This document shows positions 1 through 8,288 of a DNA stretch of 64,000 nucleotides, piece by piece. The translations under genes were made by a program, and so were the position numbers. Under the pieces are notes generated by a model. The model did no database searches. It was not told where the DNA came from and saw only the letters and a program-made list of their open reading frames with translations. Positions within the stretch are counted from its first letter, which is position 1, and each line of letters starts with the position of its first letter. Origin of the DNA: an uncultured Eubacteriales bacterium (GTDB taxonomy: Bacteria > Bacillota > Clostridia > Oscillospirales > Acutalibacteraceae); contig CAKTDF010000001.1 in assembly GCA_934541115.1 (NCBI GenBank), positions 1 to 64,000 of the forward strand. The letters run 5' to 3'.

Positions 1-1
1 C

Positions 2-169
2 GCAGATGGTAGAGTTGTGAATATGACCACCACGGAAGACATATTGTTCTCCAGTTCCTCCGCAGCTGCTGATTTTATGCTTGGTTATAGCGCAAGCGGT
101 CCTCGCACATGTAAGGCAAAGGATGGTCGTACACTTAAGGAAATCGAGGACAACGCTACGGTGGATTAA
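2..169 (+). CDS. DUF4357-type C-terminal fragment (5' end outside window)
   Basis: The frame that starts at base 2 is open to a TAA at 167-169 and encodes the last 55 residues of a protein whose start lies left of the window. The segment reads DILFSSSSAAADFMLGYSAS, then GPRTCKAKDGRTLKEIE. This matches the usual end of the DUF4357 domain: a Ser/Ala-rich stretch, an (N/S)G turn, then (K)xxDGxxL. In known proteins the domain often sits at the C-terminus of GIY-YIG nuclease-like or restriction-related proteins. The upstream domain cannot be seen, so no enzymatic role is assigned. No other gene follows on this strand before the tRNA. Confidence 0.7.
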   Translation, partial: ADGRVVNMTTTEDILFSSSSAAADFMLGYSASGPRTCKAKDGRTLKEIEDNATVD

Positions 170-282
170 ACCTTTAAATTTTGCCATACCTTTTAATTGT
201 TCCAAAATCCGTACACCGCAAGGCTTACACCCCACGGTGCGGTTGGGTCTGAAACGGCAGAAATCTGTAACTGAATAAAGCG

Positions 283-330
283 AACAAGGGCTTTCGAAGT
301 CAGCATTTGACCTCGAAAGCCCTTGTTTTA
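283..330 (+). terminator. Strong hairpin after the DUF4357 gene
   Basis: A near-perfect inverted repeat has arms 283-302 and 308-328 around AACAAGGGCTTTCG, with a five-base loop and a short T-rich tail. It lies 114 bases after the stop at 169, so it is a reasonable rho-independent terminator for that gene, although the T tract is short. Confidence 0.6.
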
Positions 331-625
331 TGCCTTTTTCGGGGGCTTTGACCCAGGAGAAGGCTTTTTCTATTGTATCAAAGTCAGCAGGAACATTGAC
401 TCTCACTGGAGAAGAGGAAAAGCATAGCAAATAAATGTCAAGAAACAATTTGATTTTTTTCTGCAACCTTTTGATAAATCTATCTACTTTTTGATTTTTC
501 CCATAAGGGGGTGCAAAGCAAAAATCAGCAGCGCACCATTGGTAAAATAGGAAAATCCAAGCATAGAGGACTTTTGCGCCCCCTATGCTCGGAAAACTGC
601 TTGATATAAGGACTTCTTCGACAGA
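331..625. other. Non-coding stretch, no gene recognised
   Basis: Between the hairpin and the tRNA terminator I see no ORF with a start and ribosome binding site, and no RNA family. The minus strand stays open for some distance here but gives no recognisable protein. Confidence 0.5.
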
Positions 626-672
626 AAAATAAAAAAGTACGGTAGCCCGTTGTATCATGGACTACCGCACTT
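626..672 (-). terminator. Terminator of tRNA-Ala
   Basis: On the minus strand the tRNA is followed at once by a 13-bp stem, AGTGCGGTAGTCC pairing with GGGCTACCGTACT, and then a run of T. This is a classic rho-independent terminator for a single-tRNA unit. Confidence 0.85.
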
Positions 673-674
673 CG

Positions 675-750
675 TGGTGGACCCGAAGAGATTCGAACTC
701 TCGACCTCTCGGATGCGAACCGAACGCTCTCCCAACTGAGCTACGGGCCC
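675..750 (-). tRNA. tRNA-Ala (anticodon CGC)
   Basis: The minus strand folds into a complete 76-nt cloverleaf including an encoded CCA. The acceptor arm GGGCCCG pairs with CGGGUCC, with the G3:U70 wobble that marks alanine tRNAs. The D arm is GCUC/GAGC. The anticodon stem UUCGG/CCGAG encloses loop UUCGCAU, so the anticodon is CGC and reads GCG. The T arm is GAGAG/CUCUU around UUCGAAU. Confidence 0.95.
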
Positions 751-767
751 ACAAACTTTGCCCTTGC

Positions 768-796
768 ATTATACACCTGTGAATCTGAAAAAGCAA
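768..796 (-). promoter_or_regulatory. Promoter of tRNA-Ala
   Basis: The minus strand shows TTGCTT (791-796), a 17-base spacer and a perfect TATAAT (768-773), placed 18 bases upstream of the mature tRNA 5' end. Confidence 0.75.
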
Positions 797-864
797 GCAA
801 AACGCACAAAATTTTCTGTCTGCTGAAAAATTATTATAATTTCATTATTGTTTTATTCTTTTCC

Positions 865-893
865 TCGACAAAGCCGTTGTTTTATGTTACACT
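865..893 (+). promoter_or_regulatory. Probable promoter of the secreted lipase
   Basis: TCGACA (865-870), a 17-base spacer and TACACT (888-893) lie about 80 bases before the lipase start. A short stem (AGCCAAA with TTTGGCT, about 908-929) follows in the leader. The boxes are moderate matches, so this is tentative. Confidence 0.45.
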
Positions 894-971
894 TTTGAAT
901 CGGCTTTAGCCAAATACTTCCTTTGGCTTTAAGTCGGCACAATACACGATTTTAAGAAAGGAAAGGTCAAT

Positions 972-2129
972 ATGACAAAAATCGTTTCTCTCATTATGTC
1001 TCTTTTGATGTTCATTTTCCCGTTTCTTAACATTCCGGAAGTTGATGTTGACAAAGAGAATTTCAAAAACGAATACACCAATGTTCTCGTTCACGGCTAT
1101 GCCGGCTGGGGCGACTATAACTGGTACAACGGTCTGCTGCCATATTGGGGTATGAATTACGGCGATCTTTCAAAGTATCTGAACGCGAGAGGATTTGACT
1201 GCGCGGCGGCTTCGGTTTCTCCAACATCGAGCGCATGGGACAGAGCGTGTGAGCTTTATGCTCAGCTCACCGGAACCGTAACGGATTACGGCAAGGTACA
1301 CAGCGAAAACTGCAACCATGAGCGCTACGGCAAGGATTACTCAAAGCTTCGCCTCATCGATTCGTGGAGCGAGGAGGATAAAATTAACCTCTTCGGCCAC
1401 TCGTTCGGCGGAGCAACGGTCAGACTGCTTGCCCATTTGATGGAAAACGGCAGCGCAGAGGAAAGAGCCGCAGGGGAGACCTCCGGACTTTTTGAGGGAG
1501 GAAAAGGCAGTTGGATTCATGCGGTCGTTACTCTCGCAGCTCCTCACAACGGTACTTCAAGCTACGACATTCAGCAGGTGATTTCAGAGGATCCGAACGC
1601 GGCCGCGGCGGAAAAGGCAATTGCAAAAATGATCATGGGCATTTCTGACGTAACAACTAACGGCAAGCCGGAAAGCGACACCGCAATCTATGAAATGCAG
1701 ATTGACAACGCAATGGAAATGAATGAAAAAATTGATACTCTGAAGAATGTTTATTACTTTTCATATGCTTGCGACGGAACAAAGAAAGATGAAAACGGCA
1801 AGCTCGTCCCGGATACCGATACGTTGAAAAACAGCATGTATGTCATCTGTGCAAACAGAATCTGTTCATTCACCGGCGTTACGTCAAAGGGATATGTCAT
1901 TGACGAAAAGTGGCAGGCGAATGACGGACTCATCAACACGTACTCGGCGCTTTGTCCGCTTGGAGCACCGTCAAAAGAGTTTGACCGCAACAGCATTGAG
2001 CCGGGTATTTGGAATGTTATGCCGGTTCAGAGAGGAAGCCATTCCACTCTCCAGGGTGCGATGACGGATTATTTCAACGGCAGACTTTTCTTTGTTGACC
2101 TCATTTCAATGCTCAACACACTTGAATAA
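972..2129 (+). CDS. Secreted triacylglycerol lipase-like hydrolase
   Basis: A 385-aa alpha/beta hydrolase of the staphylococcal/Geobacillus (family I.5/I.6) lipase type, probably cleaving ester bonds outside the cell. Residues 1-22 form an N-terminal hydrophobic export segment. VLVHGYAGWG follows as the oxyanion-hole HG region. CNHERYGKDYSKL matches the zinc-binding insertion that precedes the nucleophile in this family. LFGHSFGG is the GxSxG elbow, TLAAPHNGT follows, ANDGLINTYSALCPLG fits the region of the catalytic Asp, and RGSHSTLQG carries the likely catalytic His. The start is chosen by AAGGAAAGG at 957-965. It is a single-gene unit closed by a hairpin. Substrate is inferred from family only. 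Confidence 0.82.
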   Translation: MTKIVSLIMSLLMFIFPFLNIPEVDVDKENFKNEYTNVLVHGYAGWGDYNWYNGLLPYWGMNYGDLSKYLNARGFDCAAASVSPTSSAWDRACELYAQLTGTVTDYGKVHSENCNHERYGKDYSKLRLIDSWSEEDKINLFGHSFGGATVRLLAHLMENGSAEERAAGETSGLFEGGKGSWIHAVVTLAAPHNGTSSYDIQQVISEDPNAAAAEKAIAKMIMGISDVTTNGKPESDTAIYEMQIDNAMEMNEKIDTLKNVYYFSYACDGTKKDENGKLVPDTDTLKNSMYVICANRICSFTGVTSKGYVIDEKWQANDGLINTYSALCPLGAPSKEFDRNSIEPGIWNVMPVQRGSHSTLQGAMTDYFNGRLFFVDLISMLNTLE

Positions 2130-2165
2130 CAGGATTTGTTTCCCTATATATAATATAGTATATAC

Positions 2166-2205
2166 AGTCACCGGATGCGGCGAAAAACCGCGTTCGGTGA
2201 CTTTG
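2166..2205 (+). terminator. Terminator of the lipase gene
   Basis: Arms AGTCACCG..TGCGG and CCGCGTTCGGTGACT (2166-2202) close on a CGAAAAA loop and run into TTGTGTTT, 37 bases after the stop. Confidence 0.75.
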
Positions 2206-2333
2206 TGTTTGCATTTCGTCGGATAACGGCTATTCCCAATGACTTTAATTTTCTTAAAATGCGTTTTGACGCGCTTGTCAAATTAAACAGAAATCATTTG
2301 TTAATTTTTACGTCACAATTTGCCTCAATTTCA

Positions 2334-2362
2334 TTGACTTTTATACAAGAATCGCTTATTAT
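2334..2362 (+). promoter_or_regulatory. Promoter of the first giant surface protein
   Basis: TTGACT (2334-2339), a 17-base spacer and TATTAT (2357-2362) form a good sigma-A promoter. Transcription from here would give a leader of about 158 nt before the start codon. Confidence 0.75.
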
Positions 2363-2404
2363 AACAATGTATCATAGGATAGGTTTATGATGTGAGCATT
2401 TGTA

Positions 2405-2519
2405 TTCATTATCCTGCTCCGTGCGGTCAGGCGCGGGGCGTGTACCTTTTTAGCGGCAGTGCCTGCCGTTGATATAGATTCGATTCCCCGCCGGGGAAAC
2501 AACCTTTTAGAAGGAGGAA
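2405..2519 (+). promoter_or_regulatory. Structured 5' leader with three hairpins
   Basis: Between promoter and start lie three consecutive stems. GCTCCGTGC pairs with GCGCGGGGC (9 bp with G:U pairs). CGGCAG pairs with CTGCCG around TGC. TTCCCC pairs with GGGGAA around GCC. The ribosome binding site AAGGAGG (2511-2517) follows directly. No known riboswitch consensus is recognised. The arrangement could stabilise the mRNA or control translation; this is inference. Confidence 0.45.
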
Positions 2520-2526
2520 TTTCTTG

Positions 2527-5500
2527 ATGAAGAAGTTTTTGAAAACAGGAAAAAAGACCCTCTCCGTCTTTATGGCGGTTCTGATGGCGTTCACTGCGCT
2601 GGTGTTTGCTGCGCCGGAGATGGCGAGCGCGGTCAGTGCCGGCAAGTACTATGTTTCGGTTACTTGCTTTAATGACAATGATAAGAATGCCAAGGGTAGC
2701 TATACTGCTCCGTGGCAGGATAAAAACGGCGGTTATTCCGTTGACGGCGATTACGGCAGCGCCAAGAACTCAAACGGAAGAACCAGCTATAATTCAGGCG
2801 GCGGTTTTACCATTTTCTATAATGATGCAAACGGAAACGAAAAGTATGTTACTCAAGATATAGAGTCATTCATTTACAAGGCTAACAAGGGAAAGTCAAT
2901 GGCTTTTGTGAATTCTTGCGATGGTTTTCCGACCAAAATCCAGTACTACTGCTGTGAATCGAACGGCATTTCATTTGTTATAAGCGAATGGCACATTCAA
3001 AAGATTGAAATTGCAGATAATGCAGAAATGGTTGGCGCACAGACCCTTTGGTCAGGTAACTTTGGTGTTGACTCAAAGTCGAGCGCATATGTTGGATACA
3101 TTTACCTTGACTCTGACGGAAAGACAAAGATGAGCAAGGCTAAGGGCGGTCTCACAGGTTCATGGGAAACCGACACCAACACCGGCTATGAAAGCAAATG
3201 GATAAGCCCCGTTCCCAGCAAGATCGACTGGGTTTCTGCTTCAGAAGCTAACCTCACAATTTCAACCGGTTCAAACACCGTGAACAGACAGTTCAAGTTC
3301 AACATTCTTGACCAGTACGGCGTTGTGATGAGCACAAGCGCTCTTGAAGCCGCAAACGCGGAGCCGACTGTCAGCATAACGGCTACGAATTTCGGCACTG
3401 TCTCAAAGACAAACAGTGAAAACCTTTATTATGGTTACACAAACGGAACTGACAATTATACGACGACCGTGTATGCAAAACCGGCTCTCAAGAGTCTTGA
3501 AAGTGGCATTAACTCTCACGAGGTAACCGTTAATGTTTCGGTACCCGGAACGGGCATCAGCGAAAGCAAGACTTTCACTATCTATGACCCGAAGTATACC
3601 GTTTTCTTTGACGCAAACGGCGGAACTGCTCTTGCGCCGGCTTCAACCGAGGTTTATTACGGCGAGTCTCTTGCCTCACAGGCAAAGCTTGACAACACCT
3701 CAAACTATCCTACCGGCGGAACATATGCAGGTCACAGCTGGCTCGGCCTCTTTGATGCTAAAACAGGCGGCAATCCGATGGATCCGGACGCTACAGTAAC
3801 GGCATCGAAAACCTACTATGCACACTGGGACGAGAATACATACGTTGTTGTCTTCCTCGATAAAGAGGGCAAGTGCGTTGATATTCAGTATGTCGGTTAC
3901 GGACAGAATGCAGACGGCGCCGCAGCAAGAGAAAAGCTCGGAGATGCCAAGTACACAGCCGACAAGCATTACACCTTCAATAGATGGGATAAGTCTCTGG
4001 TAAATGTCAGCGGCAATCTTATTGTCAACGCTGTCTATGACGATGCGGAGCATACCTTTGACGCCGGCACTCCGGTAGCCGCTAACTGCCAGCACGGCGA
4101 GGGCACGGAATTTACCTGCACAGTCTGCGGATATAAGAAGGTTACCGAAACAAGTTCCGTCAAGGGAGACCACACCCTGACCGGACTTATTCAGGACGTT
4201 GATCCCACCTGCACAGAAACAGGTAAGGGTCACAAGAAATGCACAGTCTGCGGCGAAATTGTTGAAGCAGACATCGAAATTCCTGCTCTCGGCCACAGCT
4301 ATAAGATTGAAGAAAAAACACCTGCAACCTGCACAAATGAGGGTGAAAGAACCCTCACCTGCACAAGATGCGGCGAAAGTCACACCGAAGCAATTCCCAA
4401 AACACAGCACAACTATGTAAAAGTTAATCACGTTCCCGCAACCTGCAACAGCAGTGCGTATGACGTTATGGAATGCTCAGTCTGCAAGGACTCATATAAG
4501 CTTTATGCCGGCGCTGCTTCAAATGAGCATACATGGGCTGAAAGTTATAATGAAGCAACAGGTGTTCTCACTCTGACCTGCTCGGTTTGCGGTACTGTCA
4601 AGACGGTTGATATCGGTGAAAACCTCACAAATTTTGTCGGCGCAACCGTTACAAAAGAGCCCACCTGCAAAGAGGACGGTATCGTTACCGTAACTGCCGG
4701 TGACGACAGCTTCGACGTAACTATCGGCAAGGATAAGATTCCTCATAAATATGAGACTGAAGTTACCCCGGCAACCTGCACGACTGACGGAAAAATCATC
4801 AATGTCTGCACCGTCTGCGGTAACAAGGACGAAGCAAACGCAAAAACAATTGCAAAGCTCGGCCATGACCTTGAAGAGCGGATTACTACCCCGGCGACCT
4901 GCACGGCGACCGGCGTAAAAACGATCTTCTGCAAGAGAGCAGACTGCACATACAGCAAGACCGAAAATATTCCCGCAACCGGACACAAGACAAGTGAAGT
5001 TGTTGTTGACTGCACTTCCGGCGGAAAAATCAAGTGCGTTTACTGTGACGCAGAGATCGGAACCATTCCTGCAAAGGATCATGACTACACCGGTACGGTG
5101 AGAGAAGACGAAGCAACCTGCGATAAGAACGGCGTCAGATATACAAAGTGCGCAACCTGCGGCGCTGAAAAAGCAGAACTCACCGCGAAAAAGGATCATA
5201 CCTATGGCACATGGGAAGTAATGGTTCCGGCAAAATGCGGCGCACAGGGCGTTGAAAAACGTACATGCACATGCGGCGCATATGAAGTAAAAACTATTGC
5301 TGCACTTACACACGATATCATAACGGCAGAAGAAACCTTTGCAACCTGCACAAAGGCAGGCGTAAAGGTTGACAAATGTCAGCGCACCGGCTGCGACTAT
5401 CAGAACACTGTTGTTACGCAGCCCACAGGTCATAAGCTGGACGGCGGCACTGTTCATCCTCAGACCTGCACGACCGGAAAATACACTGTATATACCTGCA

Positions 5501-8088
5501 CAAACACAGATAAGAACACAAGTGAAAAATGTGATTATCAGAGCTTTGAAATAGCAACCGGCGAAGAGGGCAAGGCTCTCGGTCATGACTTCTCCGTTGT
5601 TGAATCAACCGTTGCCGCCACCTGCGAAAAGGACGGTTCACAGGTTATGAAGTGCTCACGCTGCGATGAAACGGAAACTGTTGTTCTTCCGAGGCTCGGA
5701 CATAACTTCATCGCTAAGGAAACTGTTGCCGCAACCTGCACAACCGGCTCATACACCGTTATGGAATGCGAAAATGAGGGCTGCGACGCAACCTATAAAG
5801 AATACAAGGGTGATCCCAATGGTCACACATGGGGCGCATGGGTCGTCACAAAGGCTTCAACCAACAGCGAACCCGGCGAAATGGAGCGTACCTGCACCGT
5901 TCTCGGCTGCGGCTCAAAGGAAATTGCACAGATTCCTGCCGGCGGTCACAGCTTTGAGGGCGCAAAGGGCGAGGTTATCATTGCAGCTACCTGCCACAGC
6001 AAGGGCTTAACAAAATACACCTGTACCGCTCACACGGATTGCGGCGTTTCAATCGAAGTTGAAACTGCTGAAACTCCGCACAAGCTGTACACATCGATAA
6101 CCTATCCCAAGTGCGAACGCATTTATAACGAAGACGGAACATATAATGATACGTTTACTCCCGGTAAGATCAGAGTATATTGCGTCAACAGCGGCTGCTC
6201 ATATGAAGATGAGACGGCAACGATCGTTCTTCCCATCAGCGGTCATAACTGGGGCGATTTCCAGACGCTGACGGAAGCTACCTGCGCAAAGCCAGGCAAG
6301 TCAGTCAGATACTGCAAAAACTGCGGCGCTGCGGATTATAATGAGATTCCTGCAACAGAGGAACACCACTTTATTCCGACCGTTGTTGCTCCGACCTGCG
6401 AGGAAAGAGGATATACGATCTACGCCTGCCAAGGCTGCGGTTTGACCTATAGAGACGACTTCACCAACGCTCTCGGTCACGATTATGACGACGGCGTTGT
6501 TGTTGAAGCAACCTGCACAACGCCCGGCGGAATCCTTTACACCTGCAAGCGCGTCTTCCAGTCAGAAAAAATTGTTGACGGCAAAAAGGAATATGTAGAC
6601 GTTCCCTGCGGTCACACAAAGTTTGTTGAAGACGAAAGCAAACCCGCTACAGGTCACAACATGGGCGAGTGGAAGTATGTTGACCACCCGTCGGTTGGCG
6701 ACGCATATGCAAAGGAACGCATTTGTATGAATCCCGGCTGCACCTATTCCGAGTATGAGAAAGGCGCAGGTGCGGATCATGAGGCTGAGGACGGAGTAAA
6801 CATCTATTACAAAGTCAGCTTCTATAACGAATGGGTAACCGATACTTACGAAGAAATCAAGAGCAACAAGGTTTACTCAAATCCGTATGATACCCCGGTC
6901 TATACAAAGCTTGCGAGTACCTATAAGACCGTTGAGCTTGCTTCGATTTATGTCCTCAAGAATACAGAGGCTGTTTATCCGGGCAAAACTGCTCCCGTCC
7001 GTGAAAAGGACAGAGATTGGGGCGGATATTACTTTGAGGGTTGGACTGAGACTGCAGGCTGCAAGGCAGTTGGCAAAGATGAGCTTTCGGTTCCGGCAGA
7101 CCTTTCAAAGATCACCGGAAACACCGATCTTTATGCACTCTTCAAATGCAGAGATGTATATTACAAGGTCAGATTCTATAACGCCGACGGTACTCCGCTC
7201 ACAAAGCAGACAGTCATTCTTCACGCACATTCAGCCGAGTGGCCCTCTGAATTCGGAACTCCGCAGCTTGCAGACAATGTAACATGGAAGTATGAATTTA
7301 CCGGTTGGGCATACGATTACACCAAGATTTATGACGACGTTGCAATTATGGCAGTTTATAAATCAATTGCTAAAAAGTATAACGTTGAGTATTACAACGA
7401 TGCGAACGTACTCATCGGCAGTGAAACCGTGGTCAACGGTCAGAAGCTTAACACTCCGGAAATTACTCCGGAAAGATTTGAAGACATGAAATATGTTTAT
7501 GTCTTCACCGGCACATGGACATTTGCAAACGGTGCACCGGTCAATGTCGACCACTTTGCCGTTCCCACAACCGCAAAAGAGGGAGATACCATCAAGGTAT
7601 ATGCAAAGTATTCAAAGCGTCAGAAAGTTTATCCCGTAAAACTCCATGTTGTAGATCCTTATGACAGCTATGCTCCGCTTGAGGGCGTAACCGTTCAGAT
7701 TATGGACAGCAAGGGACAGCTTGTTGCAACCGGCGAGACGGATTCGAACGGCGATATCAGCTTCAGCCTGTACTACGACAGCTACTTTACCTATTCGGCA
7801 GTCAGAGGTAACTACTACAAGGAGGGCATCATGTCCTTTGATGACGGCGTTGAAGGCAACGTTCTCAAGCTTATGCTCGGAACCAATGACTATCAGGGCA
7901 CAATTCAGCTTGAGGTCAAGGAAGACCCGAATGACGGCAAGAAGTGCGGCTGCATCTGCCACACCTTCTTCAGCGGTATTTGGATCACATTCATGAACCT
8001 GCTTTACAGAGTATTCGGAATCAAGCACGTATGCTGCTATGATATGTACGCAGTTCACGGCGACAAGCTTGCCTACGGAAAGTCATAA
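2527..8088 (+). CDS. Giant secreted surface protein with C3H-repeat array
   Basis: An 1853-aa exported, probably adhesin-like protein. The ATG at 2527 sits 9 bases after AAGGAGG; a TTG at 2524 is the alternative. Residues 1-37 are a signal peptide ending near MASA. Then come a unique N-terminal region (about 40-350) and InlB/Flg_new-type beta-repeats (about 355-505, FFDANGGT...YYAHWDE). About 21 modules of 35-45 residues follow (about 505-1425), each with a Cys, a CxxC pair and a His. More beta-repeats follow (about 1430-1700), then a Cna-B/regulatory-like beta domain (about 1700-1790, GVTVQIMDSKGQL). The C-terminal Cys/hydrophobic tail has CGCICH, a hydrophobic FF..IW..FMNLLYRVFG stretch, then CC. 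There is no LPXTG or dockerin. It has its own promoter and terminator. Function in surface binding is inferred from architecture. Confidence 0.8.
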   Translation: MKKFLKTGKKTLSVFMAVLMAFTALVFAAPEMASAVSAGKYYVSVTCFNDNDKNAKGSYTAPWQDKNGGYSVDGDYGSAKNSNGRTSYNSGGGFTIFYNDANGNEKYVTQDIESFIYKANKGKSMAFVNSCDGFPTKIQYYCCESNGISFVISEWHIQKIEIADNAEMVGAQTLWSGNFGVDSKSSAYVGYIYLDSDGKTKMSKAKGGLTGSWETDTNTGYESKWISPVPSKIDWVSASEANLTISTGSNTVNRQFKFNILDQYGVVMSTSALEAANAEPTVSITATNFGTVSKTNSENLYYGYTNGTDNYTTTVYAKPALKSLESGINSHEVTVNVSVPGTGISESKTFTIYDPKYTVFFDANGGTALAPASTEVYYGESLASQAKLDNTSNYPTGGTYAGHSWLGLFDAKTGGNPMDPDATVTASKTYYAHWDENTYVVVFLDKEGKCVDIQYVGYGQNADGAAAREKLGDAKYTADKHYTFNRWDKSLVNVSGNLIVNAVYDDAEHTFDAGTPVAANCQHGEGTEFTCTVCGYKKVTETSSVKGDHTLTGLIQDVDPTCTETGKGHKKCTVCGEIVEADIEIPALGHSYKIEEKTPATCTNEGERTLTCTRCGESHTEAIPKTQHNYVKVNHVPATCNSSAYDVMECSVCKDSYKLYAGAASNEHTWAESYNEATGVLTLTCSVCGTVKTVDIGENLTNFVGATVTKEPTCKEDGIVTVTAGDDSFDVTIGKDKIPHKYETEVTPATCTTDGKIINVCTVCGNKDEANAKTIAKLGHDLEERITTPATCTATGVKTIFCKRADCTYSKTENIPATGHKTSEVVVDCTSGGKIKCVYCDAEIGTIPAKDHDYTGTVREDEATCDKNGVRYTKCATCGAEKAELTAKKDHTYGTWEVMVPAKCGAQGVEKRTCTCGAYEVKTIAALTHDIITAEETFATCTKAGVKVDKCQRTGCDYQNTVVTQPTGHKLDGGTVHPQTCTTGKYTVYTCTNTDKNTSEKCDYQSFEIATGEEGKALGHDFSVVESTVAATCEKDGSQVMKCSRCDETETVVLPRLGHNFIAKETVAATCTTGSYTVMECENEGCDATYKEYKGDPNGHTWGAWVVTKASTNSEPGEMERTCTVLGCGSKEIAQIPAGGHSFEGAKGEVIIAATCHSKGLTKYTCTAHTDCGVSIEVETAETPHKLYTSITYPKCERIYNEDGTYNDTFTPGKIRVYCVNSGCSYEDETATIVLPISGHNWGDFQTLTEATCAKPGKSVRYCKNCGAADYNEIPATEEHHFIPTVVAPTCEERGYTIYACQGCGLTYRDDFTNALGHDYDDGVVVEATCTTPGGILYTCKRVFQSEKIVDGKKEYVDVPCGHTKFVEDESKPATGHNMGEWKYVDHPSVGDAYAKERICMNPGCTYSEYEKGAGADHEAEDGVNIYYKVSFYNEWVTDTYEEIKSNKVYSNPYDTPVYTKLASTYKTVELASIYVLKNTEAVYPGKTAPVREKDRDWGGYYFEGWTETAGCKAVGKDELSVPADLSKITGNTDLYALFKCRDVYYKVRFYNADGTPLTKQTVILHAHSAEWPSEFGTPQLADNVTWKYEFTGWAYDYTKIYDDVAIMAVYKSIAKKYNVEYYNDANVLIGSETVVNGQKLNTPEITPERFEDMKYVYVFTGTWTFANGAPVNVDHFAVPTTAKEGDTIKVYAKYSKRQKVYPVKLHVVDPYDSYAPLEGVTVQIMDSKGQLVATGETDSNGDISFSLYYDSYFTYSAVRGNYYKEGIMSFDDGVEGNVLKLMLGTNDYQGTIQLEVKEDPNDGKKCGCICHTFFSGIWITFMNLLYRVFGIKHVCCYDMYAVHGDKLAYGKS
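4045..6790 (+). repeat. In-frame array of about 21 C..CxxC..H modules
   Basis: The coding DNA repeats a degenerate unit of roughly 105-150 bases whose protein pattern is (P/E)ATC-x(9-12)-C-x2-C(G)-x(8-15)-(G)H. Some units insert residues between the paired Cys (CKRADC, CQRTGC), and a few lack the first Cys or the His. Sequence divergence between units is high, so the array looks old. The spacing would allow one metal site (Cys3His) per unit. Confidence 0.75.
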
Positions 8089-8107
8089 AATGCAGTAATA
8101 TAACACT

Positions 8108-8134
8108 GAGCCACCCGAACGGGTGGCTCTTTTG
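8108..8134 (+). terminator. Terminator of the giant gene
   Basis: A perfect 9-bp stem GAGCCACCC/GGGTGGCTC (8108-8129) with a GAAC loop and TTTTG tail, 20 bases after the stop. Confidence 0.85.
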
Positions 8135-8199
8135 CTGTTTTAAAACCGACATCAGCTCTGTTAATGTTCACAAAATGTTAAAAAAAATACTCAACAACC

Positions 8200-8228
8200 T
8201 TGAAAAGCAGGCGCTTATATGTTATAGT
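8200..8228 (+). promoter_or_regulatory. Promoter of the GH3-family gene
   Basis: TTGAAA (8200-8205), 17 bases and TATAGT (8223-8228), followed 61 bases later by the start codon with AGGAGG just upstream. Confidence 0.7.
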
Positions 8229-8288
8229 ATCTATGTATTAAATCTACCTTTCAGATGGGTTTATATTAAAATTAGGAGGTTGTTACCA

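Noticed and set aside
1..433. Long open minus-strand frame at the left edge
   Set aside because: No start with ribosome site, covers a hairpin, and the opposite strand has a convincing DUF4357 domain.
2405..2519. Cyclic-di-GMP or other known riboswitch in the giant gene leader
   Set aside because: The conserved core strings of the riboswitch classes I know are absent; only simple stems are seen.
3700..4431. 243-codon minus ORF
   Set aside because: Antisense shadow of the same repetitive gene, with no domain or start signal.
4519..5586. 355-codon ORF on the minus strand inside the first giant gene
   Set aside because: It is the mirror of the Cys-repeat array: its repeated Cys/Ala/Val pattern follows from the antisense of ACCTGCAC-type codons, and it has no ribosome site.
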